A DNA stretch of 64,000 nt, taken from positions 1 through 64,000 of the forward strand of contig CAKTOO010000013.1 in NCBI GenBank assembly GCA_934590165.1, given 5' to 3'. The position numbers were made by a program, and so were the translations under genes. Shown in pieces: positions 34,347-42,789 of this stretch (position 1 is its first letter; each line of letters opens with the position of its first letter). The stretch comes from an uncultured Dysosmobacter sp. (GTDB lineage: Bacteria > Bacillota > Clostridia > Oscillospirales > Oscillospiraceae). The notes beneath the pieces are model-generated. The model did not search any database and had not been told where the DNA came from. It saw nothing but the letters and a program-made list of their open reading frames with translations.

Positions 34347-34847
34347 TTATCCCCGGGGATGGGACAGCTGGTGATCCAGGTCGCCCAGCAGACCGCCGTG
34401 TTCAATGATGGTCATGATGTTTTCCGGCAGCGGCTTGCAGTGGTATTTCTTTCCGGAAGTCAAATTCCGTATTTCACCTGTCAGCGGCTCCACCTCCAAA
34501 AGGTCTCCGTCCCGGAGCTCACCTGCCTGCTCGCAGATCATTACCGGCAGGCCGATATTGATGCAGTTGCGGTAGAAAATGCGGGCGTAAAATTCCGCGA
34601 TCACCACGGAGACGCCGCAGCCCTTCAGCGCGATGGGGGCAGTCTCCCGGCTTGAGCCGGAGCCGAAGTTTTTCCCGGCCACGATACAGTCTCCCGGCTT
34701 CATCTTTTTCGGAAAGTCCGGGTCGGCTCCCTCCATGGCGTGGGCCGCGATGCCGGCGTTGTCCAGCTCCATGTACTGGGCGGGCGAGATGAGGTCTGTA
34801 TTGATGTTGTCGCCAAATTTATGGACTCTGCAGCAGATCATATTCAC
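34347..34847 (-). CDS. LeuD-type hydro-lyase small subunit
   Basis: A 166-residue aconitase swivel-domain protein: FGDNINTDLISPAQY at the start, DCIVAGKNFGSGSSRETAP (substrate loop) and FYARIFYRNCINIGLP. It pairs with the large subunit immediately upstream to form an aconitase/isopropylmalate-isomerase-like hydro-lyase. LeuD proteins carry similar motifs, but no leuA or leuB is near and the neighbours are citrate lyase genes, so homology-level naming only is safe. Confidence 0.87.
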   Translation of the reverse strand: MNMICCRVHKFGDNINTDLISPAQYMELDNAGIAAHAMEGADPDFPKKMKPGDCIVAGKNFGSGSSRETAPIALKGCGVSVVIAEFYARIFYRNCINIGLPVMICEQAGELRDGDLLEVEPLTGEIRNLTSGKKYHCKPLPENIMTIIEHGGLLGDLDHQLSHPRG

Positions 34848-34853
34848 GCCCCC

Positions 34854-36122
34854 TTATAAAAATTCGCGCACATCCGCCAGCTCGCCGGCAATGGCGGAAG
34901 CGGCAATCGTCGCGGGAGAAGCCAGATATACAAAGCTGTCCTTGCTGCCCATTCTGCCCTTGAAATTCCGGTTACTGGCCGAAACGCAGGTCTCGCCGCC
35001 GCCGATGATCCCGCTGTGCACACCGAGGCATGCGCCGCAGGTAGGCGCCAGGATGGTGGCGCCGGCATCGGCCAGGTCGCTCAAAACGCCCAGCTTTGCG
35101 GCTTCTTTCCAGATTTTCTGGGAGGCGGGGGAGACCAGCAGCTGCGTCTGAGGGCTGACCTTTTTGCCCTTTAAGATCCGGGCGGCGGTTTTCAGGTCAC
35201 TCAACCGGCCGCCGGTGCAGCTGCCGATATAGGCCCGGTCCAGGCGGGTCCCTTTCACCTCGGTGATGGGATGCACGTTGTCCACGTTGTGGGGACAGGC
35301 CACCTGGGGAACCAGCGCGCCGGCGTCATAATCCAATGTGCGGACATAGACGGCGTCGGCGTCGGCGGTGAGGGCCTCGTACTGCTTTTCGCAGCCGTGG
35401 ACTTTCAAATATGCGTCCGTCTTTTCATCCGGAGGGATCAGGCCGCATTTCGCACCGGCTTCCACGCACATATTGGAGATGCACATGCGCTCATCCATGG
35501 AGAGGGCCTGGATCGCCGTCCCGGAAAATTCCATGGACTGATAGGTGGCGCCCGCATGGCCGATGTCGCCGATCGTCTTTAGAATCAGGTCCTTTGCCAT
35601 GACGCCGGGCTGCAGTGTGCCGTTCCAGCGCAGCAGGATGCTCTCCGGCACGCGCAGCCAGATGTGCCCCGTAAACAGCACGCCGGCCATTTCCGTGGAA
35701 CCGATGCCCGTACCCAGGCAGCCGAAAGCGCCGGCGGTGCAGGTGTGGGAATCCGTTCCCACCTGCAGGGTGCCCGGCAGGGAGAAGCCATGCTCCGCCA
35801 GAATCTGGTGGCAGGGGCCGACCCCCTCAAAATAGTTGTCTGTGATGTGGTGCTCCCGGGCCCATCTGCGGGTATAGGCAACGATGTCCGCCTGGTGGAT
35901 GGTCCCGGCGGGGGCATAGTGGTCGCAGATAACGACGGTCTTGGACGTATCCCACACAGTCAGCTTTCTGGGGAAATCCCGAAGAGCGTCATCCACGACG
36001 CGGGGGCCCAGGATGTCGTCCATCATGGCGCAGTCTACTTTGGCGGTGACGATGTCACCGGCGGAAACGGAAGCAGATCCGGAGGCCCGCGCCAGAATCT
36101 TTTCCGCCATGGTTTTTCCCAT
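34854..36122 (-). CDS. LeuC-type [4Fe-4S] hydro-lyase large subunit
   Basis: A 422-residue large subunit of the LeuC/homoaconitase class. MAEKILARASG at the start, VGTDSHTCTAGAFGCLGTGIGSTEM, then IGSCTGGRLSDL and PTCGACLG supply the three cluster cysteines. It should add or remove water across a C=C bond, for example cis-aconitate to citrate or isocitrate, or dimethylmaleate to dimethylmalate. The start at 36122 has GGAG 7 nt upstream. It is next to its small subunit (6-nt gap) and after the GGGtGRT gene. Confidence 0.88.
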   Translation of the reverse strand: MGKTMAEKILARASGSASVSAGDIVTAKVDCAMMDDILGPRVVDDALRDFPRKLTVWDTSKTVVICDHYAPAGTIHQADIVAYTRRWAREHHITDNYFEGVGPCHQILAEHGFSLPGTLQVGTDSHTCTAGAFGCLGTGIGSTEMAGVLFTGHIWLRVPESILLRWNGTLQPGVMAKDLILKTIGDIGHAGATYQSMEFSGTAIQALSMDERMCISNMCVEAGAKCGLIPPDEKTDAYLKVHGCEKQYEALTADADAVYVRTLDYDAGALVPQVACPHNVDNVHPITEVKGTRLDRAYIGSCTGGRLSDLKTAARILKGKKVSPQTQLLVSPASQKIWKEAAKLGVLSDLADAGATILAPTCGACLGVHSGIIGGGETCVSASNRNFKGRMGSKDSFVYLASPATIAASAIAGELADVREFL

Positions 36123-36148
36123 ATACAATTCTCCTTTGCTGGAAATAG

Positions 36149-37159
36149 TCAAGAAATGGAGCGCAGGTACTCCGAGATGGCCACGGAAATGGCCACCGTG
36201 GCGCCCACCATCGGGTTATTGCCCATTCCGATAAAGCCCATCATTTCTACATGTGCTGGGACGCTGGAGGAGCCGGCGAAGGTGGCGTCCGCGTACATGC
36301 GGCTCAGCATATCCGTGTAGCCGTAGCTGGCAGGCCCGGCGGAAATATCGTCCACATTTAATGTACGGCCGATTCCACCGCCGGAGGCGCAGGCAAAGTA
36401 GCTGCGGTCGTGGTCGTTGGCATACTTTTTATAGGTGCCGGAGACCGGGTGCTGGAATTTAATCATATTGGTGGCGTTGCCGGTGATGGAGACATCCACG
36501 CCCTCGTGGACCATGATGGCGACGCCTTCCCGCATCTCATTGGCGCCGTAGCAGCGGATCTCGCCCCGCAGTCCCTTGGAAAAGCGGGTCTCCTCCACGA
36601 TCGTCAGTTCGTCCGTTTCGAAGTTATACGTAGTTCCCACATAGGTGAAGCCGTTGATGCGGCTGATGATCTCTGCTGCATCTTTCCCAAGGCCGTTTAA
36701 AATGACCCGCAGAGGCGTTTTGCGCACCTTGTTGGCGTTCATGGCAATACCGATGGCGCCTTCCGCAGCGGCAAAGCTTTCGTGGCCGGCCAAAAAGCAA
36801 AAGCACTTTGTCTGGTCGTCCAGCACTCTGGCTGCCAGCTGTCCGTGGCCGATGCCGATTTGTCGCTGCTGCGCAACGCTCTCCGGCAGGCAAAAGGACT
36901 GCAGGCCCATGCCCAGGGTATTGGCGATGTCTGCGGCGTTGGAGTTTCCGCGGCGGATGGCCGCGGCGGCACCGACAATGTAGGCCCAGGGCGCATCCTC
37001 AAAGCAGATGCGCTGGATGCCCTTGACGGTCTGATAGATGTCCAAGCCGGCGCTTTTGCAGATGTCTTCTGCCTCTTCCAAAGAGGCGATGCGGTTGGAC
37101 TGTAAAAACGAAAAGACGCCGTCTTTGCGCATCTCAAAGTTTTCAAATGTGATACTCAT
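36149..37159 (-). CDS. GGGtGRT family protein
   Basis: The 336-residue protein has the signature CASGGGIGRTLNVDD near 270-285 that names the GGGtGRT family, plus LGMGLQSFCLPES and FLAGHESFAAAEGAIG. Function is unknown. In anaerobes it is repeatedly found beside a NifU-like scaffold, as here, 11 nt downstream of one. Its position in an operon with two Fe-S hydro-lyases suggests a role in cluster delivery or enzyme maturation; that is inference. AGGGGG is near the ATG. Confidence 0.85.
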   Translation of the reverse strand: MSITFENFEMRKDGVFSFLQSNRIASLEEAEDICKSAGLDIYQTVKGIQRICFEDAPWAYIVGAAAAIRRGNSNAADIANTLGMGLQSFCLPESVAQQRQIGIGHGQLAARVLDDQTKCFCFLAGHESFAAAEGAIGIAMNANKVRKTPLRVILNGLGKDAAEIISRINGFTYVGTTYNFETDELTIVEETRFSKGLRGEIRCYGANEMREGVAIMVHEGVDVSITGNATNMIKFQHPVSGTYKKYANDHDRSYFACASGGGIGRTLNVDDISAGPASYGYTDMLSRMYADATFAGSSSVPAHVEMMGFIGMGNNPMVGATVAISVAISEYLRSIS

Positions 37160-37170
37160 GGACTGCCCCC

Positions 37171-37863
37171 TTACTCCGATCTGGGATCGATCACTTTAGC
37201 GGCCTCGTCAAACCGCCCGTAACAGCCTGTCGCCTGCTTCAGCGCTTCGTTGGCGGACAGGCCGGACGCCAGCAGGCGCATCATCTTTCCGATATGAACG
37301 AACTGGTATCCGATGATGCGGTCCTCCTCGTCCAGCGCGAGCTTTTGGACGTAGCCCTCCGTCAGCTCCAGATACCGGGGTCCCCGCGCCACGGTGCCGT
37401 AGGCGGTGCCCACCTGGCTTCTGGTGCCGGCGCCCAGGTCCTCCAGCCCTGCGCCCACCGCCAGGCCGCCCTTGGTGAACGCGGACTGTGAACGCCCGTA
37501 GCAGAGGTTTAAAAACATTTCCCGCATGGCCACATTGATGGCGTCACAGACAAGGTCCGTGTTGATCGCCTCCAGGATGGTTTTTCCCGGAAGGATCTCA
37601 CTGGCCATGGATGCGGAGTGGGTCATGCCGGAGCAGCCGATGGTCTCCACCAGCGCCTCCTGAATGATGCCGTTTTTCACATTCAGCGTCAGCTTGCAGG
37701 CACCCTGCTTCATGGCACAGGTGCCCACGCTGTGGCTGAAGCCGGAGACCTGCTCCACATGGATGACTTCGTCAAAGGAGCCCTCCTGGGGGATGGGGGA
37801 CATCCCATGGGCATGACATGGGCGGACCGTACACATAGACTCGAGTTCTCTTGTAACTTCCAT
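37171..37863 (-). CDS. NifU/IscU-like iron-sulfur scaffold protein
   Basis: The 230-residue protein resembles the NifU-N/IscU scaffold group: a VGTCAMKQGACKL segment (two cysteines), IGCSGMTHSASMASEIL with a third cysteine, and LCYGRSQSAFTKGGLAVG. The exact IscU spacing is not kept, so this is a divergent member. It probably supplies clusters to the hydro-lyases of the operon. A terminator lies just upstream, so this gene may begin a second transcript. Confidence 0.75.
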   Translation of the reverse strand: MEVTRELESMCTVRPCHAHGMSPIPQEGSFDEVIHVEQVSGFSHSVGTCAMKQGACKLTLNVKNGIIQEALVETIGCSGMTHSASMASEILPGKTILEAINTDLVCDAINVAMREMFLNLCYGRSQSAFTKGGLAVGAGLEDLGAGTRSQVGTAYGTVARGPRYLELTEGYVQKLALDEEDRIIGYQFVHIGKMMRLLASGLSANEALKQATGCYGRFDEAAKVIDPRSE

Positions 37864-37903
37864 AGATACACGCTCCTATTTTTCGCAAATCGTAAACCGG
37901 GAG

Positions 37904-37942
37904 AAAAAAGCCCCTGACTGCAGGCAAAGTCCACAGTCAGGG
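37904..37942 (-). terminator. Intrinsic terminator between TRAP permease and NifU-like gene
   Basis: On the minus strand CCCTGACTG, a 13-nt loop and CAGTCAGGG are followed by GC and six T residues. It would stop or reduce read-through from the transport genes into the Fe-S and lyase genes. Confidence 0.75.
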
Positions 37943-38032
37943 ATTTGCCGTCCTTATGCGGCTGGGAGGAGATGCAAGCCGCTGCCCGAGGAAGAGTTGG
38001 AAAGAAAAGCAGCGGACAAGTGCTGGTTTAGT

Positions 38033-39931
38033 TCATTCAGCGGAAGCAGCCACATCAGCCGGGCGCTTTTCCACAAACTTTTGGTAAACGATGCAGGCGG
38101 CGATCAAGGCGACGCCGGCGACGTCGGTCACAAGACCGGCGGCCACCATGCACAAAGAGCCCACCAGCATGAGTGCGCGGATGGGAAGGGCAATCTTTTT
38201 GCCCATGAAGAAGCCGCAGATAAAGTAACTGAACACCCAGATGCCGATGCAGGCGGTGACGATGCAGTACAGGATATACAGGGGGCCCCGCTGGGAGATC
38301 AGCAGCAGCTCCGGGCTGTATGCGAACATGTACGGCACGATAAACGCCACAAGGCCCAGCCACCAGGCCTTGAAGCCGGCCCGGGAGGCGTTGCAGTCCG
38401 CGATACCGGCGGCGCCGTATGCGGCGATGGCAACAGGCGGCGTGATAGCAGAGAGACAGGCGTAGTAAAAAATGAACATATTCGCCACCAGGGGGTCCAG
38501 ACCCAGCTGGATCAGAGGCCCGGCCGTGACGGAGGAGGCGATGATGTAAGAGGCGGTGGTGGGCAGGCCCATGCCCAGAATGACACACACCACCATGACC
38601 ATGATCATGGCCAGGAGCAGCTTTCCCTGCGCCACAGCCAAAATGACGTTGGCAATTTTGCCGCCAAGGCCCGTCAGAGACAGCACGCCGGTGATCACGC
38701 CGGCACAGGCGCAGGCAGAGGCGACGCCCACCACGGATTTTCCGCCGTTTGCCAGCATGTTTAAAAAGGTCTTCCAGCCATAGCGGGTATTCTTCCGCAG
38801 CAGAGCCACGATCAAAGCGGTATAGGAAGCATACAGGCCCGCTTTGATGGCGGAGGTTTTGAACACGACCAGCATCACGATGAGGACGATCAGAGAAAGG
38901 CTTAGATGCCCGACCTCCTGCATGACGGCCTTGACACGGGGGAGCTCTTCCCTGCGCATGCCCTTCATATTCAAGCGGACGGACTCGTGGTCCACGGACA
39001 GGAAGAGGGACATGTAATACAGCAGGGCGGGGATCATGGCGGCAAGGGCGATCTCACCATAGGGCATGCCTACGTTTTCCGCCATGATAAAGGCAGCCGC
39101 GCCCATGATGGGAGGCATGATCTGACCGCCGGTGGACGCCACCGCGCAGACAGCCGCCGCGTATGTGGACTCATAGTTGCTCTTTTTCATCAGCGGGATG
39201 GTGAAGGCGCCGGTGGTCACCGTGTTGGCGGCCGCGCTGCCGTTGATCATGCCCATGAGGGCGGACGCGATGATGGATACCTTTGCCGCGCCGCCGCGGA
39301 ATTTGCCCATGAGGGCGGAGGAGATGTCAATAAACAGCTTGACGCCGCCGGTGCCCTCCAAAAACGCGCCGAAAACGCAGAAGAGGATGACGTACGTAGA
39401 GCTGACGCCGATGGAGGTGCCGAACACGCCGTCCGTGGAATAGCAAGTGGCCATCACGCGGTTGAAGGAATAGCCCTTGATGCCCAGCGCGCCGGGAATA
39501 TAACGGCCCCACCAGCAATACGTCAGAAAGATGGTCGCCAGAAGCGGCATGACCAGGCCGTTGGTTTCATAGGTGGCCAGCAGGACCAGAATGATTCCGA
39601 TGCAGCAGATGATCACGTCAGTCTGCGTTGCCGCAAACTGGATCTCTTGGATCAGGCGGTTCAAATTGAGGACCAGATACAGGCTGGTCCCGATCATCAA
39701 AAAGACGACCAGCCAGTTGACGACGGTATTCAGCTTTTGATATTTCGTTCCGAGACCCTTGGTCAGCGAGATGATGATCACACAGAAACTGACATACATG
39801 ATCCGGTATGTCCAGGTCTCCATGGGGGCAAAGCCCAGGTTATAGATGGTTGCTGCGGACATGATGATCGCGATGACCCATACGATTTTTTGGGTCACGG
39901 TATTGCTTTTTTTTGCTTCAAGCTCACTCAT
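38033..39931 (-). CDS. TRAP transporter fused permease (TAXI type)
   Basis: The 632-residue membrane protein fuses the small (DctQ-like, about 1-160) and large (DctM-like) TRAP permease subunits, as usual for TAXI-type systems. About 16-18 membrane segments are expected. Motifs: GMINGSAAANTVTTGAFTIPLMKK and PPIMGAAAFIMAE, MGLPTTASYII and ITPPVAIAAYGAAGIA. With the binding protein upstream it would import a carboxylate with Na+ or H+. Confidence 0.9.
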   Translation of the reverse strand: MSELEAKKSNTVTQKIVWVIAIIMSAATIYNLGFAPMETWTYRIMYVSFCVIIISLTKGLGTKYQKLNTVVNWLVVFLMIGTSLYLVLNLNRLIQEIQFAATQTDVIICCIGIILVLLATYETNGLVMPLLATIFLTYCWWGRYIPGALGIKGYSFNRVMATCYSTDGVFGTSIGVSSTYVILFCVFGAFLEGTGGVKLFIDISSALMGKFRGGAAKVSIIASALMGMINGSAAANTVTTGAFTIPLMKKSNYESTYAAAVCAVASTGGQIMPPIMGAAAFIMAENVGMPYGEIALAAMIPALLYYMSLFLSVDHESVRLNMKGMRREELPRVKAVMQEVGHLSLSLIVLIVMLVVFKTSAIKAGLYASYTALIVALLRKNTRYGWKTFLNMLANGGKSVVGVASACACAGVITGVLSLTGLGGKIANVILAVAQGKLLLAMIMVMVVCVILGMGLPTTASYIIASSVTAGPLIQLGLDPLVANMFIFYYACLSAITPPVAIAAYGAAGIADCNASRAGFKAWWLGLVAFIVPYMFAYSPELLLISQRGPLYILYCIVTACIGIWVFSYFICGFFMGKKIALPIRALMLVGSLCMVAAGLVTDVAGVALIAACIVYQKFVEKRPADVAASAE

Positions 39932-39979
39932 TGCGAGACCTCCTTAGCGCGGCGGCCTGTTCGACCGGATTCGCGGTGC

Positions 39980-41038
39980 TTACTTGCTGTACTCGGGGGG
40001 ATACAGCTCCTCGGGGATCTCCACCCCGGCCTCCTCAAAGTACTGGATGGCACCCACGTGCAGGGGAATGGAGCAGTATTCCAGGTTTTCGGGATACAGG
40101 AACTGGGCCAGGCTGGAGACAGTGGCCAGATTGTCCACGTTTTCATAAGAGGCCTTGGTGATGGTGTAGACGGTGTTGGCGTCCAGGTCACTGGAGCAGA
40201 TGACGTCGTACCACATCAGCAGGGTGTCGTAATCCTCAGTCAGATACTTATAGGTTTCCTGGGGGATCACGCCAAGCTTGTAGTAGGAATAGACATCGTT
40301 GACCTGCTGCAGCTGCTCATCTGTCAGCTCGATGTAAATAACTTCGTTGGTGGCTTCCAGCTCCTGGCGGGAGGAATGGGGGTAGCCGCCGACGTCCACG
40401 CAGACATCGATCAGGCCGTCTTTCAGGTTGGAAATGGTGTCGGTCCAGCCCAGGTAAGTTTCCTCGCCGGCCTTGATGCCCAGGACCTCCAGGATCTTAT
40501 GGCCGATCAGGTCGCCGGAGCTACCGGAGGGGCCGAAGCCGATGCGCGCACCGTTCAGGTCCTCCAGCTTCGTGATGCCGGTGCCCTTAATAGTGAAGAT
40601 CTGCAGGCCGGAGGGATAGGCAACATACATGGCGCGCATATTGGAATACTTGTCAGCCTGGCCGTCATAGTCGCCGGTGCCGGTATACGCCTCATAGGCC
40701 ACGCTGTCCGTCACGACACCGATGTCCGTCTGACCGCTGCACACCAGGCCCAGGTTTGCGGCGGGGCCGTTGCTGGCCTCGTTGGTCAGCTCCAGGTTGT
40801 TGACATTTTCCGTTAGGATAGCGCCCATGTTGGCGCCCCAGTTATACAGCGCGCCGCCGATGGACGCGGAGCAAAGCGTCAAGCGGGTATACTCGTCCAG
40901 GGCACCTGTGATTTCGGATTCAGATGTAGAGACGGCGGGAGTGCCGGACTGTGCAGGAGCTGCTTCCTTTTTCCCGCCGCAAGCAGTCAGAGACAGCGCG
41001 AAGCTCAAAACCAGGATAAGGCTCAGAAACTTTTTCAT
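39980..41038 (-). CDS. TAXI-family TRAP substrate-binding lipoprotein
   Basis: A 352-residue lipoprotein: signal peptide with lipobox LTAC (lipidated C20), then a TAXI-type binding protein (LTLCSASIGGALYNWG, GARIGFGPSGSSGD). It captures the substrate outside the membrane and hands it to the fused permease, whose gene follows after 49 nt. TAXI proteins often bind glutamate or tri/dicarboxylates; operon context favours a tri- or dicarboxylate. GGAGG lies 6-7 nt before the ATG. Confidence 0.9.
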   Translation of the reverse strand: MKKFLSLILVLSFALSLTACGGKKEAAPAQSGTPAVSTSESEITGALDEYTRLTLCSASIGGALYNWGANMGAILTENVNNLELTNEASNGPAANLGLVCSGQTDIGVVTDSVAYEAYTGTGDYDGQADKYSNMRAMYVAYPSGLQIFTIKGTGITKLEDLNGARIGFGPSGSSGDLIGHKILEVLGIKAGEETYLGWTDTISNLKDGLIDVCVDVGGYPHSSRQELEATNEVIYIELTDEQLQQVNDVYSYYKLGVIPQETYKYLTEDYDTLLMWYDVICSSDLDANTVYTITKASYENVDNLATVSSLAQFLYPENLEYCSIPLHVGAIQYFEEAGVEIPEELYPPEYSK

Positions 41039-41129
41039 AATGATCCTCCATTTTGAATTTGATTGGTGTATCCGCGATAGTTACAGCTGGGAGATATTTA
41101 ACATATGCGCACCACGCGCAAACAGGAAC

Positions 41130-42350
41130 TCAGTCTTCCCAACGACCGGTCAGTGCCGCCTTGACGCATTTTTCCTCGCTGCCGTACCAGACATCCAGAC
41201 CGTTGCCGCCGGGAGCGTAGAATGCCATCTTGGGCGAATGTGTTGCCAGCGTCTTGAAACCCAACACCTCCGGATTGCCCAGTACGACGCACAGGTCCTG
41301 CGTCAGCACCGCGCCGGCATCCTCGATCATCTTCATATAACCGAGTTCCTTTGCCATGGCTTTCACGGCCATGTTGGTGTGGACCCACATGGTCACGCCG
41401 TCCTTGACCTTTTTGCCCTCCAGAAGCTTGGCAATCTGGGCCACCTGCGTCAGGTTGCAGTGGGGGCAGCCCAGCGCCACGAAGTCCACGTCCCGGCTCT
41501 TGCCGGAGGTGAGGTTGGCGTATCCCTGCTCCAGTTCCTTTTTGCCCAGTTCCACGGTCTCGTATTTCTTGCCCTTGAAGACCGTCTCCTTGTCAGGCGC
41601 CTCGGGCGTCAGGCCGATGGCGTGGAACAGGGCAACACCGCCGGCGGATGCCATGGCGGCACCGAAGTACACCAGCTCTTCCGTGGTGGGATGACCGAGG
41701 TTTTCAAAGACGGGGATCTTCTCTCCCACGGTCTTGCCCACGTAGTTGCCCAAAGCGCCGTAATCGGCGATGCCGTGAAGCTCTGTGGTTACCTTGAAGA
41801 GAATGTCGCCTGTGCGGTTTTCGTCCAGGTGCAGGCCGTAATACGGGGTAAAGCCGGTAATGCCGGCGGCCCAGGCGCTGGGCCCGCCCTCCCGGTTATC
41901 CCGGGCGCCGATCACGGAGTTGGTGAACACCACCGCGGAGGATTCCGCCCAGGCGATATGCTCGCCAAACTTCGGCAGGAAGCTGTAATAATAAGGAACA
42001 CAGGAGGAAGTGCCAAAGCAGCCCATGGCCTCGTAGCCCTTTTCAATGCGCAGCTGCGGCTCCACCCAGTCGGCGGGCAGGCCCAGGTCCCGGCTGCGGT
42101 CCACACCGATGACGTTCATGGTGGTGGGGACCACGACCTTGGCCCCCTTGGCGGCCATATCCTCCACCCACTTCATGCCGGCGATGCCGTGGGACTTCAA
42201 AGAAAGACCTGCGCAGTGCGCGCTTTTGATGGGGATAAGCTTTTCGGCACCGTAGATTTCGCCCAGGGCACACAGCATCTCCATGGCCACCTGAACGGGT
42301 TCGCCGCGCTCGCCGTCCCGCATGCGCTTTTGTTCATCGGTCAAAAACAT
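41130..42350 (-). CDS. Aconitase X large (catalytic) subunit
   Basis: The 406-residue protein matches the AcnX catalytic domain (PF04412): FLTDEQKRMRDGERG at the start, SAHCAGLSLKSHG, GCFGTSSCVPYYYS with paired cysteines, FTNSVIGARDNREGGPS and ALGCPHCNLTQ. AcnX enzymes are hydro-lyases: cis-3-hydroxyproline dehydratase in bacteria, phosphomevalonate dehydratase in archaea. Cluster ligands are likely the cysteines named. Neighbours argue for an organic-acid substrate. It starts 1-2 nt after the small subunit. Confidence 0.9.
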   Translation of the reverse strand: MFLTDEQKRMRDGERGEPVQVAMEMLCALGEIYGAEKLIPIKSAHCAGLSLKSHGIAGMKWVEDMAAKGAKVVVPTTMNVIGVDRSRDLGLPADWVEPQLRIEKGYEAMGCFGTSSCVPYYYSFLPKFGEHIAWAESSAVVFTNSVIGARDNREGGPSAWAAGITGFTPYYGLHLDENRTGDILFKVTTELHGIADYGALGNYVGKTVGEKIPVFENLGHPTTEELVYFGAAMASAGGVALFHAIGLTPEAPDKETVFKGKKYETVELGKKELEQGYANLTSGKSRDVDFVALGCPHCNLTQVAQIAKLLEGKKVKDGVTMWVHTNMAVKAMAKELGYMKMIEDAGAVLTQDLCVVLGNPEVLGFKTLATHSPKMAFYAPGGNGLDVWYGSEEKCVKAALTGRWED

Positions 42351-42351
42351 A

Positions 42352-42771
42352 TTATTGCGCTCCCTTCTTTGTAATCGTTACAGTGCCGCTGATAGCGTCT
42401 ACCTTGACCCAATCTCCGTCTTCAATCAGGTCGTAGGGGTTTTCCTCCATGTGGTCCACCACGGGGATCTTGCCCATGATGGCGCCGACGGCAATGATGG
42501 TCTCCGTGTTCAAATTGATGATTGCGGCCGGGGCGGTCCCTTCACAGGCAACCTGGTAGACCACGTAAGAGCCGCCGGTGCTTCCCTTGCCGTGGGGAAA
42601 AATCAGGACCTTGTCTTTAAACGACTTCCCCTCTAATTCGTGGTTGTGCTCAATGATGGTGCCGGTGGGCACGTCCACGCCGAAGTTGAAGCCGATGGGA
42701 TGGTGGCAAAGCAGTGCCTCACCCTCGCCGACGCCTTTACTGATGGCGCGACATTTTACGGTTTTTGCCAT
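42352..42771 (-). CDS. Aconitase X small (swivel) subunit
   Basis: This 139-residue protein is the DUF126/AcnX swivel subunit: CRAISKGVGEGEALL, the HELEGKSFKDKVLIFPHGKGSTGGSYV core with the conserved GKGSTGGS loop (substrate carboxylate binding), and the GAIMGKIPVVDH motif. It forms a heterodimer with the next gene. GGAGG lies 8-10 nt before the ATG, and 18 bp separate it from the PrpF-family gene. Confidence 0.9.
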   Translation of the reverse strand: MAKTVKCRAISKGVGEGEALLCHHPIGFNFGVDVPTGTIIEHNHELEGKSFKDKVLIFPHGKGSTGGSYVVYQVACEGTAPAAIINLNTETIIAVGAIMGKIPVVDHMEENPYDLIEDGDWVKVDAISGTVTITKKGAQ

Positions 42772-42789
42772 GTTTTCATTCCTCCTTTT

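Noticed and set aside
37884..37899. GG-N10-GC pattern upstream of the NifU-like gene, like a second sigma-54 promoter
   Set aside because: The -24 box is poor and the transcript start would fall in the ribosome binding site, so a working promoter is unlikely.
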